Below are positions 10,417 to 22,080 of a DNA stretch of 64,000 nucleotides, one piece after another (the stretch's first letter is position 1; each line of letters opens with the position of its first letter). This stretch comes from Viola odorata (taxonomy: Eukaryota; Streptophyta; Magnoliopsida; Malpighiales; Violaceae): contig OY829542.1 in NCBI GenBank assembly GCA_963691705.1, forward strand, positions 34,520,579 through 34,584,578, in the 5' to 3' direction. The notes under the pieces were generated by a model, which saw only the letters and a list, made by a program, of their open reading frames with translations, had not been told where the DNA came from and ran no database searches. The translations under genes and the position numbers were made by a program.

Positions 10417-11059
10417 TGCCCTTTGGCGTTCCGGTTCTACACCGGAATGCCCTTTCCCAAAACCAAACAGTGTAATGAAGTGTTTGGTAATGACGCTGGC
10501 ACATGGGCTTCTTGAGAAGCCCCTTTCCCAAAGCAAGCATTTTTGCCCTTTATGCTGGTTTTGAGAGCTGGAGCATTTTGCTCCTTCCCCCTCTCTCTCT
10601 CTCTCTTTTTTTCTTTTTATTTTTTAATAAATTCAATTTTTTTACTCGGTATAATGAACGAAATAAATTAAAAACTACAAAAATATAATCTATATCTCAA
10701 GATGAGTAATTCTAGATCCACTTTTCCTATTTTTATTAAATTTTTAGAAATGGGTTTTATACCATTTAATTACATTTTTTTATTAATTATTTGTTTTAAA
10801 AATATATTAATTTAAATAATTTATATTAATAATATTTGAAATAGAACGGTGACTTTTATAGTCATTTTACATTCAAACCATAATTTTAACCATAGTGTTT
10901 ACCAAACACCAAAAACAACTTCTCGTTTCCTACAGCACTTTTAAAGAAATGTTTACCAAACACCTCAAGTATCTCACAACACTTTCTCCAGAAGTCCCTT
11001 TCCCACAGAACTTTTTCCAAAGTACTTCTCGGACCAGAACTAGAACGCCAAACAGACCC
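10417..11059. mobile_element. 643-bp non-autonomous TIR DNA transposon inside A2 pol
   Basis: Left end TGCCCTTTGGCGTTC and right end GAACGCCAAACAGACCC are inverted repeats; the right end, reversed, gives GGGTCTGTTTGGCGTTC, a style common in plant MITEs. ATAGA precedes (10412-10416) and follows (11060-11064) it, and removing the element plus one ATAGA restores the conserved codons KKGIEVDQ. The interior is AT-rich with CTCT and T tracts and has no transposase. The 5-bp duplication fits none of the usual hAT (8), Mutator (9) or PIF (3) sizes well, so I leave the superfamily open. Confidence 0.85.
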
Positions 11060-12967
11060 ATAGAAGTCGACCAGGCTAAGATTGATGTTATTAAAAGTTT
11101 ACCTTACCCCTCATGCGTGCGTGAGGTTAGAAGTTTTCTTGGCCACGTAGGATTTTATCGCAGGTTTATCAAAGACTTCTCAAAGATAGTGGAGCCGATG
11201 TGCAAGTTGTTACAAAAAGAAGTGGACTTCAATTTTGACGAAGCTTGCCAAGTGGCGTTTGACAAGATCAAGGAGAAACTCACTACAACTCCAATCATAC
11301 AAGCACCAGATTGGAGTCTCCCATTCGAGTTGATGTGTGACGCTAGCAACTTAGTCGTTGGTACGGTTCTAGGGCAGAAGAATGGTAGAGATCTACACGT
11401 GATCTACTACGCCTCTAAGATGCTTAACGAGGCACAAAAGAACTATACCACAACGGAAAAGGAGTTGTTTGCAATAATCTTTGCATTGGATAAATTCAGA
11501 TCGTATTTGTTAGGAACAAATGTCATAGTCTTTTCTCACCATGCGGCCTTGAGGCATCTACTGACCAAATCAGAATCTAAGCCAAGACTGATCCGCTGGA
11601 TTTTACTTTTACAAGAATATAATTTGGAGATTAAGGACAAAGCAGGAAAGGAAAATGTAGCCGCGGAGCACCTGAGCAGATGCCTTGTAAAAGGTGATTC
11701 AGAACCAATCAGAGATGATTTCCCAGACGAACACCTATATGTTGTCCAGGCGATCAGACCATGGTTTGCTGATCTCGTCAATTTCTTAGCCACGGGTAAG
11801 CATCATGGAGACTTAACGGCTCAAGAAAAGGTAACTTATCTTTGGAAAATTAGATCCGATCAATTGATTAGGAGATGTATTCCTGAAAGTGAGATCCCGT
11901 CTGTCTTAAGATTTTGTCATTCTTATGCATGTGGTGGACATTTTTTAGCTAAAAAGACGGCCTTAAAAGTCCTTGAGTCGAGATTTTATTAGCCTACTCT
12001 ATTTCACGATAGCTTAGATTCTATAAGATATGCCCTGAATGCCAAAAGATAGGGAACATAAGCGCTAAAAATCAAATGCCCATGAATGTTATATTAAATT
12101 GTGAGATTTTTTATTCATGGGGTATTGATTTTATGGGGCCTTTTCCTATGTCAAATGGAAAATAATATATATTGCTTGCTGTGGATTATGTGTCTAAATG
12201 GATAGAAGCAAAAGCAACTAGGACCAATGATGCTAAAACTGTTGTTTCATTTTTGAAAACTAGGAACACATTTTTGCAATAGGATTATTGTTTCACTTTT
12301 CAGGAAGTATGGTGTAATGCATAGGGTTTCCACTGCCTATCACCCTCAGTCAAATGGCCAAGCGGAGGTATTAAATAGGGAGGTTAAGTCGATCTTAGCT
12401 AAGGCAGTTGGCCTAGATCGGCGAGATTGGAGCCAAAGATTAGATGATGCGTTGTGGGCGTATAGGACCGCCTACAAAACTCCCATAGGAATGACTCCGT
12501 ACAAATTGGTGTACGGGAAAACGTGCCACCGGCCAGTAGGTATGCAACATAGAGCTTGTTGGGCAATTCGAAAATGCATTCTAAGGTACGACCAGACAAG
12601 TGAGGAAAGGAAGCTTCACATCCACGAGATGGAGGAATTGAGGAACCAAGCATATGATAACTAGCTCTTAGCTAAGATCAGGATGAAAGCATACCATGAT
12701 AAAAAGATAGTCGAGAAAAACCTCCAGCTTGAGGGGAAGGTTCTTCTGTACAATTCCCGATTTAAGCTCTTTCCTGGTAAGCTTAAGACTAAATGGGAAG
12801 GTCCATATGTTATCACTAACATCTACCCTCATGGTGCAGTGGATATTAAGAATGAAAGAATAGGTATTGAGTTCAAAGTCAATGGACAGAGACTAAAACC
12901 ATTCCTGGAAGGGTTTCCAACATACGAGGAAAGCCAGGTGATTGAAGCCCCACCTGAGATTCAGTGA
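11060..12967 (+). pseudogene. A2 RT connection, RNase H and integrase (degraded)
   Basis: From IEVDQAKIDVI the frame is open to 11992 and includes RT thumb ([13 protein letters not shown]) and RNase H (CDASN, KELFAIIFALDKF). At 11534-11542 the usual TDH of RNase H reads SHH, so a catalytic Asp is lost. The integrase zinc-finger histidines are present (FCHSYACGGHF), but a stop follows and the DDE core is shifted and partly deleted around 12255-12290, losing the second Asp segment. The last part is good again: [11 protein letters not shown] (catalytic Glu) and the C-terminal [13 protein letters not shown] chromatin-contact region, ending at 12967. Confidence 0.9.
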
Positions 12968-13531
12968 AAAGCAGAGAAGAGTCATGCCTAGGACTATAAG
13001 TAAAGCACTACATGGGAGGCAACCCACGCTTTTTAATTCTTCTCCACTCTTCTTTTATTTTCTTTTTCTTTTTTGTTTTAATTTTTAATTTTTTGTGAAT
13101 AAATTGTTTGTTTAAAATCTTTCCAGAATAACTTGCTGATCTTCTTTCAGGTATTTTTCTTGGAGTTTTCGAGAGAGTTTACGAGGATTAAGTGTGGTGG
13201 GAGTGTTTGGCTAAGTCTTTTTGATCTAGGCCACATTTTATTCGGCCAAGAATTGAATGACACGCGGAGCAAAAGCGAAAAAGGGAGCAGATAACGTGTA
13301 AAGAGGAGGAGAAAAAGTAGGAATAACGGTTATAATTTGAAAATTAATTCTAATTTGGAAATTAACTTTTCAAATTTTAATTAATTAAGGATTATGATGA
13401 GTTAGACTCCTTATCTCCCACTAAACCCTCAAATCCCTTATTTTTCTCTCACCGAAAATCTCTCAAACACCTCCTCAGCTAAAACTCCTCCACCTTTCGA
13501 CTTTCACTCCACGATCTATTCTTCTTAAATC
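12968..13531 (+). other. A2 spacer between integrase and ORF3, with a second PPT-like tract
   Basis: It starts with the motif GGGAGGCAACCCACG (13015), found at the same place in A1 (minus) and O. At 13188-13204, TTAAGTGTGGTGGGAGT nearly repeats the tract that precedes the 3' LTR (15359-15376). The rest is AT-rich, and 13420-13530 resembles a 5' leader. No gene seen. Confidence 0.7.
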
Positions 13532-14877
13532 ATGGTGAAATCAAAGAAATCTTCCAAGAAATCAGTCGTACCAAAATCCCCTCCGAAAAAGCAAGAATCC
13601 CCTACCTCTTTGCAATCTCCTTCTCTCTCAAATCCAGAAAAAAATCTACCGCAGAATCTAGACGAAGTGCTTAAGATAGCAAGAACCATCATGTTGATGG
13701 AAAAAGACACGTCTGGTTCTCCGAGTCAGCATGCAAAGCAAGTTTCATCCACTCCTCCTCCAGTACAGACCTCTGGGTCTCCTCAGGGCACTCTCCCGAC
13801 CAAGAGGAAGATTCTCTCACCGAAGAGCCAAAAATCCAATCTGGGGTTAGCAAAGAGGGTAGCCTGGAAGTGGAAGAGATATCGGATACTGATTCTGATG
13901 AGAAAGTGCAGCCCAATACTAGAGCCAAATGTATGGCTCACAAAAAGGCTGGGAAGAAGGGTGCTGACTCTGAACCTCAATGCGAAAAGGGTTCGACCAA
14001 AGAGAAGAAATCAGGGAAGAGGAAGATAGAGGTTGCTCATGAAGAAGCGGTGCCAGCCAAGAGGACACGTTCTGCGGCTGCGAAGGGAAAGAAAAAGATT
14101 GAGGATGCTCCAAAGGATCTTTTCCATTAACCTTTCTGGAAAAACAACTATTTCAGGCAACATTTCAAAGTCTTTCTACTTTGGTGTATGCTGCATAAAA
14201 AGAGGGTTAATTTGGGCTATTGGATAGTTAGGCAGATTAAAGCATGTGATAGCATCCCTAAACTGATCTTAGGCACTCTTATTTCTCATATCACTGCAAC
14301 TGCTAGAGGTGTTGATCTGACTTCTTTAAACATGCACAAGTCCTGTACTATTAAGATCATGGATCTTAGAGCTTTTGACCAGATGGGCCATTTCCACGAG
14401 GAAAAAGGCTTTCTTTGTTTTAATACAGGATTCACACAAGTAGCAGATCATCTCTATGGCAAGAGGATCAATGGCAATTTCAAGCTGCGGCCAATCCGGC
14501 TTGATGATGCAGCTCCCAATTCCAACAGTGCAGACAAAGAGCCCAATCTTGGGCAAGATGCCAAGACTGCCGAACCTTTACTCCCAGAGTGGGCAGATAG
14601 GCTCCTGCGCCTGCAAGCTGAGCAGCTCATGGTTTTCACAGATAACCAACATCTATTCCATGATTATCAGATGGATGCTAAGGAGCAATTAAAGCATGTG
14701 GTTGATCAGCAGCAAGCCCTATTTACGCATGTCGAGAAAACCCAGTAGGAACAACTCGATAAATTTCTAGTGCAGCAAGAGAACAGATTCCAGCGCATCC
14801 AGAATCTCCTTGAGGTTTCCTTCAAATTCATCCAAGCCATGGATAAAGATGTCGCGCGCATACACAACAAGGTTTGA
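13532..14877 (+). pseudogene. A2 ORF3 (ATHILA ORF-1 / env-like family), frameshifted and internally deleted
   Basis: The N-terminus is Lys/Ser/Pro-rich (MVKSKKSSKKSV) with nuclear-localisation-like clusters (KRTRSAAAKGKKK). It continues in another frame from about 13812. The conserved domain survives only in its second half, LLWCMLHKKRVNLGYW to RAFDQMGHFHEEKG (14165-14410). Compared with A1 and B about 100 or more residues are missing after 14130. The C-terminus is a Gln-rich helical region (DQQQALFTHVEKTQ) with a stop at 14746, after which the frame still reads sensibly to 14877. The family is sometimes called env-like; its function is not established, and I see no clear signal peptide or membrane segment here. 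Confidence 0.8.
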
Positions 14878-14990
14878 TATTTCTGCCTCACCAAGTCGAA
14901 ATATTGAAGAAACTTTCGAGAGCAAAGAAAAAGAAAAAATGTATTTGTCTTGATATTTCTGCCTCACTAAGCATTAATATTCAAGAAACT
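14866..14990 (+). repeat. Two hairpin repeats in the A2 3' untranslated region
   Basis: TTGATATTTCTGCCTCACCA (near 14872) and TTGATATTTCTGCCTCACTA (near 14950) each start a small inverted repeat that closes with AATATTSAAGAAACTT. The same hairpin unit is present four times in O (49275-49527). Confidence 0.75.
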
Positions 14991-15376
14991 TATAGCAATA
15001 CTGGCATAGAAAATTTTCAGAACAAGGCAATTAAATGATGATGTTGAGTAGTTGAATTAAGGGGAGAATTCCCAAGTCGGTGGTTGTCTTGTCTTGTTGA
15101 GTCTGTTGTGGAATGCAAAGATGTTATGGTCATGTGGAACTCGGATGTTTGGGGTGTTGAATAGGCCGTGTTCATAACGGTTGGGATCCATTGAGAAGTA
15201 TGCTGACTGTCATAGGTATGAAGGTGTAAAGGGATTGGCTAAGGGTATTATGTCCAGGAAATTTGCCATTGTGTGTTTCTTTTTGTTTTCCCAGTTTTGA
15301 GTCTTTCTTTTATTTTCTTAGTTAAGAGTCCAGTATGCTTAGGGGCAAGCAAGCATTGTTTAAGTGTGGTGAGGTT
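14991..15376 (+). other. A2 3' untranslated region and polypurine tract
   Basis: No gene. It ends in TTTAAGTGTGGTGAGGTT (15359-15376), directly against the 3' LTR, the expected position of the plus-strand primer. The phrase GATGTTTGGGGTGTTG (15145) recurs in O near 49681. Confidence 0.75.
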
Positions 15377-16839
15377 TGATTGACGTTTATTCCCATGTAT
15401 TTTTACTACCTTAAACTACCTTGTTTATGGTAAAAATAATCTCTTTCACGTCAATTTGCTATCTTTTGAAGGAAGTCTTGGGCAAGGGAAGAAATGAAGG
15501 GAACGTATGCCTTGAGCGATAGAGTAGCAATCTTGGCCGCAGGCTTGGCCAAGATTGCAGAGATAGAGGCGTGCTGATCATGGACTGAAGGAAGACGCAT
15601 TTTTGAGAAACCAGCTGGCTGTTGCGTCTACTGGAATGACTCTTGGACGTAATCCGATTTAAAAAAAAATAATATGTTTAGCATTTATTATTTTATCTTA
15701 TTTTTTAATTTGAACATTTGGAGATTTAGTGTTATCTCCTATATTTTTGGAGTTTGAAATTTGGAAAAGAACGTGATTGATGGGGACTTTAACCTTGTTA
15801 AAGGTTAGGGAAGGCTGTCAATTACGGGATCTTCCTCCTTCCAACTTCTATTTTGTAAACACTTTGCTGCGATAATTCTTAGGAATTTCGTATTTTAATT
15901 CTATTTTTATGTTCTTCAATTATTTCTTTACTTTTTTGATTATTATGTCTAGTAGCTAAACACCTAATTCTTGGTAGGGGTTGAGTGAGCGTACTTGTGA
16001 TTCGTGAGACCAATCTGTTCTTATTATCCTCTCATTCGTAATTGATTCGAGTTTTGTTTTAACAAACCGGTTCCCGTCTAGGCTAAGACTTGATCAATCT
16101 TAGGCAAGACAACGAATTTGTAGCCAGTCACGTAGGGGACGAGCGAAACCGGAGTGACGCAAGTAGGTAGCTAGCCCCGCGGAGGTTAGTGGACTTGAAT
16201 AGATATAGGCCTAACCAGACTGACAATCTAGGGCTCCAAGTTGGGTGTAGCTTGGCCTAGACTCTGTCTTTCCCTACGCCATTGAGAAAACGCATGTGCC
16301 TCAAGTCAGCAACCAATTGGATAAACCCTTTAACCAGCAAGGTGTCCACTGGCCAGGATCACTAGGAAAGGGAGTTCCCGCCAAGTGGTTTTCATGAGAA
16401 GGAAAGTAGGATTGGAAAGGAGTTCCTCCCAATCTATAATAGAGTTTTGAGAGAGAAGGGGGAAATCTAATGGTCGATGATCGATTAAACAAGGAACGCG
16501 CTCACGAATTTGCCCTTACCAAGAGCTTACCCCACATCAGTTCACAACCAATCTCCATCAGCAATCTTAGCTAAGATTCCTCTCTGCCTAAGATTGCTTC
16601 TTTATTTAATTTTTGCTTTGTTACCTTTTATTGCTTTGTTTATCTTAATTGTAGAAACAAAACCCCTCAACTTCAGTGACGAGGAAGTCGAGTCAAAACT
16701 ACAATTTCCCGAAAGATTTCTGGGGACGATCATCTTACCACGATTTACAAGTTCCTTATGGACGAGTGATAAGTTGTATTCCTACCCCTAAATTCATATA
16801 TTTTATACAACTAAATTTGATGCCCTCGACACGCAATCA
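15377..16839 (+). repeat. A2 3' LTR (1463 bp)
   Basis: TGATTGACGTTTATTCCC to CACGCAATCA, collinear with 5460-6921 and followed by the ACAAG target copy at 16840-16844. Confidence 0.95.
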
Positions 16840-17426
16840 ACAAGATATACAATCATCGATGCTGAGATATTCATCTTCAATCCACAAAGTTGCTATAGGA
16901 TCAAGGTACGTTTATGACCCCTACTTCCCTCTTGTATCAACACCACCTCGGGTACACTTAGAGATGATGCCTTACCAATCAACACCTTGCTGGTTAAAGG
17001 GTTTACCGAGTTGGCAGCTGGCTTGAGTCGATTACACCTATACGGTGCGTTCGTCCTCAATGGCTTAGGGGAAGACAGCTCCAGACTAGTATCCTCGGTC
17101 GTCAATAGGGACTGGATCTATTAACCTTTCTCCCTACCATTTCCTGGATACACCCAGTAGCGCGTAGGAGTCTACTTTGATCTCCTTGGTCGATAGTCCA
17201 CAACCAAAGAGAATGACAGTTGCGTTATCTACTCGGTTCTAGGTCAGCTACTCCTAGAATCAAACAAAGAACACATTAAGAATAATCATGAGATCAATTA
17301 AATGCAAATGTAATGATTAATAAGAATGATTAGATCTCATTCATATTCATGCTCATGGCTTATTGCCTCTACTAAGAAAAGGGTATTTAGCTACTCATAC
17401 ACATAATTAAAAATAAAAATAGCAAT
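16840..17426 (-). repeat. A1 3' LTR, middle fragment between A2 and T1
   Basis: It matches 61854-62441 in the intact A1 5' LTR. The first five bases are the second copy of the A2 target. The last five, GCAAT (17422-17426), are the T1 target and occur once in the sister LTR at 62437-62441. The rest of this LTR should lie right of T1 but is missing. Confidence 0.9.
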
Positions 17427-17961
17427 TGATAACTATTGATGCCACTGAGGCGGCATCTCCACCCCTCCACCGGGTGACCAGGCTAGGATACTGTACATGA
17501 CAAGGGAGACACGACACTGTTCATACCGCCCCTAGCCTGGCGGCCGACCCTGGGATGGTCGACATCAGCGAAGGGGGCTCTCACACGACATCCGCACGGC
17601 GGCATCCCATCCCAGGTCATCCTTGACGTCACTCCGCATGACGTCATTCCGCATGACATCACTCCCTACCACCCCAGCGATATCTATCACCCCAGCGACA
17701 TCTACTCGGGGGTAGCTCCTACCTCCTGTCGGTACATTCCTTCCTTTACCTATAAATACCCCCACCCATTTTGATAAGGGGCTAAGCCTAAGATAGCGTA
17801 CTGAAACCCTGCCATTTTGCCTACTCATACTGACTCAGGCATCGGAGTGTTTACACCGGAGACCCCCTCCGGCGCTTTGCAGGTGACGAAGACCCCGGAA
17901 TAGTGTTCCCGACCAGCCCAGATCAGGCCGATCCTGCCCAGCATTTCTCGGACTCTTATCA
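17427..17961 (+). repeat. T1 5' LTR (535 bp)
   Basis: TGATAACTATTGATG to GACTCTTATCA, with TGATAA/TTATCA ends. TATAAATA lies at 17751-17758. The R-U5 part holds the phrase GGAGACCCCCTCCGG, shared with T0 and the solo LTR at 60660. Confidence 0.95.
17624..17661 (+). promoter_or_regulatory. TGACGTCA array in the T1 5' LTR
   Basis: TGACGTCA at 17624 and 17639, and TGACATCA at 17654, keep the 15-bp spacing seen in T0, about 90 bp upstream of TATAAATA. The truncated 3' LTR has the same array at 33025-33062 with the third site decayed (TGACATAA). Confidence 0.6.
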
Positions 17962-17963
17962 AG

Positions 17964-17981
17964 TGGTGCTTTCATTGAGAG
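17964..17981 (+). other. T1 primer binding site
   Basis: TGGTGCTTTCATTGAGAG starts two bases after the 5' LTR. The TGG start pairs with the CCA end of a tRNA; I cannot assign the tRNA with confidence. Confidence 0.7.
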
Positions 17982-18045
17982 TCTTGGTTAATTAAGTGAG
18001 CTTCCTTAATAACCAAGCTCTATTTTTCCTGAGAGTCGAAGGATC

Positions 18046-19512
18046 ATGGCTTCCGATTCAGAATCTACACCCCCTCATGCTCGTAATATTCACGCGCGCA
18101 GGGAACTTTTTCCCACGTCTTCGTCCAGTACTTTTGTCACATCACGTGAAACTTTTTCTGCGCAGACAGATTTTCTTTCCGGATTGACAGCTGGCATGCC
18201 GTTTTCTCAGACGGGTACCCCATTTCTTCAAATGGGTCCCCACTTTTCTTCAGCGGGTACCTCGTTTTCTCATATGGCCGGATCTAGCCACTCCGCTCCT
18301 CCCCCCACGGGTCCTGGAATGGGCGACTCTAATACCCCTTCGGTAAGCTCGATGTTAGCTCTTTGCGCCCACCTAGATTACATGATTGGGTTGGCCGTAG
18401 GCTCCACTTCTAGCACCGCGACATCGGGTGTATCCTCTCGAATCATTTTCACCCCGTCTATCGTCGCTGATCGACCAGTATCACCCCGGCACCAGGTGAA
18501 TGTCCCTCTGACCTCACCTGCGATAAGCACGCCATTCAGCTTCGCGCAACTTGTAGACGAATAAGAGGAGCCCTACACGCCGCGGGTATCGCAGATTCCC
18601 GTCTCTCAAGTAGAGCGACAGCAAGATGTGTACAAGGAGCGTTGGGACGGTAGAAGAGAAAGAGCTGGTAGAGAGGTATCCGTGGAACGGAGTGAAAGAT
18701 CAAGCAGTAGGAGGCGTCGAACCCGTTCACCTAGAAGTCGTAGCCGGTCTCCTAGGTAGCGTCATACCCCTGAGCCTCGAGGGTACAAGCGACACCTGGA
18801 TATATCTCCGCCCCGTCATGATTGTGAGATCTTGGATGACACCGCGGGTCATCCCTTCACCCACCGTATAAGGCACCACAGGGTCAGCCGACATGTTAAG
18901 CTCCCCACGGAGTCATATGACGGCACTAAGGGCCCCATCTCGCATCTTAACAAAGTTAAAGACTTCGTCCGGTTCCAAACGCACAATGACGTGGCATTGT
19001 GTCAAATATTTGTTATGACATTATCGGGAGTAGCCCGCCTCTGGTTTGAAGGACTTCCCGTTTTATCAATTGATAATTTCCAGCAACTAGAAGCCAAGTT
19101 TAGGAGTCACTTTAGCACAGCTATTCCCATTTGGAAGTCTGCCGCTGCCTTATTTGATATACGTAGAAAAACAGAAGAGTCCTTGAATAACTATCTCGGT
19201 CGTTTTGATACGGAAATGTCGTTAACACCTGGTATCACCATTGATTTTGCCATAGAAGCTTTGAAACGGAACTGTGGATACGGAAAGTTGAGAGACACGC
19301 TGATGGTGGACCCCCCAATGACTCTAGATGTATTAAGACTGAAGGCCCACAACTACGCGAGAATGGAAGAGGAGGAGTATAGAAAGAGGATACGGGACAT
19401 GCCCCAGAGCGCCCCTCCTGTTCCCGCTGTTCAAGCTAGTATGACACATGATACCCATCCAGGTGACGAATATGCTCAATGGAAAGACTATATTCCCAAG
19501 GCGTTGAATTGA
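18046..19512 (+). pseudogene. T1 gag
   Basis: Opens MASDSESTPPHARNIHARRE. The N-terminal part is Ser/Thr/Pro-rich with repeated FSQTGTPF-like phrases, followed by an Arg/Ser-rich stretch (SERSSSRRRRTRSPRSRSR, about 18690-18750). The Retrotrans_gag domain is at about 18900-19370: KLPTESYDGTKGPISHLNK, LSGVARLWFEGLP and FDIRRKTEESLNNYLGRF. Stops in the single frame are at 18562, 18757 and 19510. The zinc knuckle lies beyond the last stop, in the next segment. Confidence 0.9.
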
Positions 19513-19539
19513 CAGAAAGGTAACTTTTCCAGAGGAAGA

Positions 19540-20577
19540 ATGGGCGGCTTGAATGCTCAGCGGCAGGCAGATCCGCCTAAGGGTCGAATAGACGACCCCG
19601 ACCTACCTCCCCTCACACTCCCACGAGCGGAAATCTTAGCCATTACTCAGCAGCGGAACCTGCCAATCCGTTATCCAGCCCCTGTGAAGCCAGGAGTGGT
19701 TATGGGAGGAAGGGAGAATGCTTTTTGCAAGTTTCATAAGGTTAGGGGACATTCTACAGAGGCTTGCAGAGAATTGAAGTCAGCAATACAACGCTTGTTG
19801 GAAGAAGGCTATCTTGGAGAATTCGCCACCCGAATAAGAGAAGAAACTAGAGGCGACCCCTCGCATGGGGCACCAAGTGATCACCAATTGCCTCCTCCCC
19901 CTGGAGGCGGTGGGACTTCTGATGCGAGGGGAAAGGAAGCGTTAATGATTCATGATGAGGACATCCCCATTATCAACATCATTGCTGGTGGCACGTCGTT
20001 CTTAGACGAGGTTACCCCCGCGACACCCGCGGCAGGAGAAAAGCGGAAAAGGGAAGGCCAGCCTGTAAAAAAGGGGGCGATCGATGTACTGGACAAAATG
20101 GTGATATCCTTTTTGGAAGAGGATGAGAAGGGCGTCGTTTTACCTCATAATGATGCGCTAGTGGTCACACCGGTCATTGGGAGCCATGGGGTACGGAGGA
20201 CCCTCATCGATAACGGCAGCGCGGTAAATTTATTTTCGTTGGAGGCATATAATCTTATGAAGCGCCCCGCCGGTGAATTGGCGCCTTGTAAGAAACCAAT
20301 CATTGAAGTGGACGGCATCCCTATACCCGTAATTGGAGTCACAGCGCTGCCTATGTATTTTAGAGAAGACACGTCCAAGCGATCAGAAGAGTTAATGTTC
20401 CTGGTTGTGGACCTCATCCTACCGTATAATGCCATTCTAGGGCGGCCATTCCTCAATCACTTCAGAGCAGCGGTATCTGAAAAGTACCTCAGGATGAAGT
20501 ACCCCTCTTGGGAAGCAGTAGTATCAATCAAGGGCGACAAAAAACTAGCCGTCGAGTACTATTCACTCATGGTCTAG
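19540..20577 (+). pseudogene. T1 gag zinc knuckle and aspartic protease
   Basis: Same frame as gag. The knuckle is CKFHKVRGHSTEAC (CX2HX4HX4C, the Tat form). The retropepsin domain starts near 20160, with active site LIDNGSAVNLFS and the C-terminal motif ILGRPFLNHFRAAVS. The active site has DNG where DSG or DTG is normal, which would probably impair cleavage. It ends at a stop (20575), after which the frame continues. Confidence 0.88.
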
Positions 20578-22035
20578 AAGAGCTGTGATCAATATGTGTG
20601 CGTGGCAGCGGATCCCTATGAACAAAGGGACGAAAGGTGAACCTAGCCAGTAGATGCAATGGTACCCATCCCCGTCCAGGGCAATGGTGAGGCGAGCTTC
20701 CAGGTCAGTGAAAAGTTAACCCCTGAGGAGAGCGCACAATTAGCTCAGCTGTTGAACAAGTGCAAAGGAGAGTTCGCCTGGAAACCGGCGGACATGCCTA
20801 GTGTGTCCAGGGAGGTGGCCGAACATTGACTCAACGTTGAGCCACACGCCACGCCGGTTCAACAGAAGTGGCGAGCGTTCTCCGCGGAAAAGACGGTTGT
20901 GATTGATAAGGAGGTAGTGAAACTGTTAGACGCGGGATTCATCCGAGAGGTTCAATATCCCACTTGGTTTGCCAACCCCGTCTTAGTCCTCAAGCCTAGC
21001 AGAGATTGGCGGATGTGCATTGATTTCACTAACTTGAACGACGCTTGCCCCAAGGGTTGTTATACACTTCCCCGGATTGATCAGCTGGTCGATCAAGCGG
21101 TGGGGTACGCATATTTGAGTTCCTTAGACGCCAATTCTGGATACCATCAAATTCCCATGGCAAAGGAAGATGAGGAAAAGACGGCATTTATAACCCTAAA
21201 GGCCACCTATTGTTACACGGCGATGCCGTTTGGTTTAAAGAATGCGGGGGCAACTTTCCAGCGCATGGCCAACAAAGTATTCGAGGGACAAATCGGGAAA
21301 AATGTAGAAGCATACGTGGACGATCTACTGGTCAAGAGCAGAAGCTTCAGTGACCATTTGAAGGACCTGCAAGAGGTGTTCGACACATTAAGGAAGTATC
21401 AGATAAAATTGAACCCTCGCAAATGCGCGTTTGCATTTCAAACGGGAATTTTTTTGGGGTATGTGGTAAGCCAGAAGGGCATCCAGCCGAACCCGTCAAA
21501 GATTAAGGCTATCCATGACATGGTGTCACCGCGAACCCTTCAAGAAGTCCAGAGGTTAATAGGACGAGTCATTGCTTTGGGACGGTTCATCTCTATGCAA
21601 GGCGAGAAGTGCTTGCCGTTCTTTAAAGTCATACACAGGAAAGCTCCTTTTGGATGGACACAAGAATGCGAAGAAGCGTTCGTGGGTTTGAAAGCTTACT
21701 TGTCATCCGACTTGGTGCTAATACGACCAGAGCCGGGCGACACCCTATTCCTGTACCTTGGCATCATGGATGAAGTGGTCAGTGCCGTTCTGGTGCGGGA
21801 GGACAATCACAATCACCGGCCTATTTTCTTTGTCAGCCATGTGTTGAAAGACGCCGAGGTGCGATACACCCACATTGAGAAGGTGGCGTTCACCCTGATA
21901 CAGTCCACACGAAATATGGACAGGTATTTCCAGGCCCATCCAGTCGTCGTGCTTACAGATCAACCCTTGAAAAGAATTTTTAGGAAACCGGAGTCCTCGG
22001 GGAGGATGTTGATTTGGGCAATTGAGCTTGAGTAA
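20578..22035 (+). pseudogene. T1 reverse transcriptase and first RNase H
   Basis: The same frame continues through stops at 20638, 20644 and 20827, and is then open from about 20830 to 22032. RT motifs: RDWRMCIDFTNLNDACPKG, SLDANSGYHQIPM, FGLKNAGATFQRMANKVF and the active site YVDD (21313-21324). The thumb and RNase H-like region follow, with HRPIFFVSHVLKDAEVRYT and VLTDQPLKRIF. The first RNase H resembles the degenerate, connection-like form usual in Tat elements. The stop at 22033 falls just before the second RNase H. Confidence 0.92.
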
Positions 22036-22080
22036 TATGGACTACAATACAAGGCTCGGCCATCCGTAAAAGCTCAGGTT

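Larger units (their letters stand above)
5460..16839 (+). mobile_element. A2: complete but defective Athila element inserted in the A1 3' LTR
   Basis: Two LTRs of 1462 and 1463 bp, with TGATTG/CAATCA termini, flank primer site, gag, protease, RT, RNase H, integrase and ORF3 in Athila order. The target duplication ACAAG is exact. A 643-bp TIR element sits in its RT region. Coding is spoiled by several stops, frameshifts and a short deletion in integrase, so it could move only in trans. Confidence 0.95.

Noticed and set aside
13532..14877. Calling ORF3 of the Athila elements a true envelope gene
   Set aside because: The family is labelled env-like in the literature, but no signal peptide or membrane anchor is visible in these broken copies.
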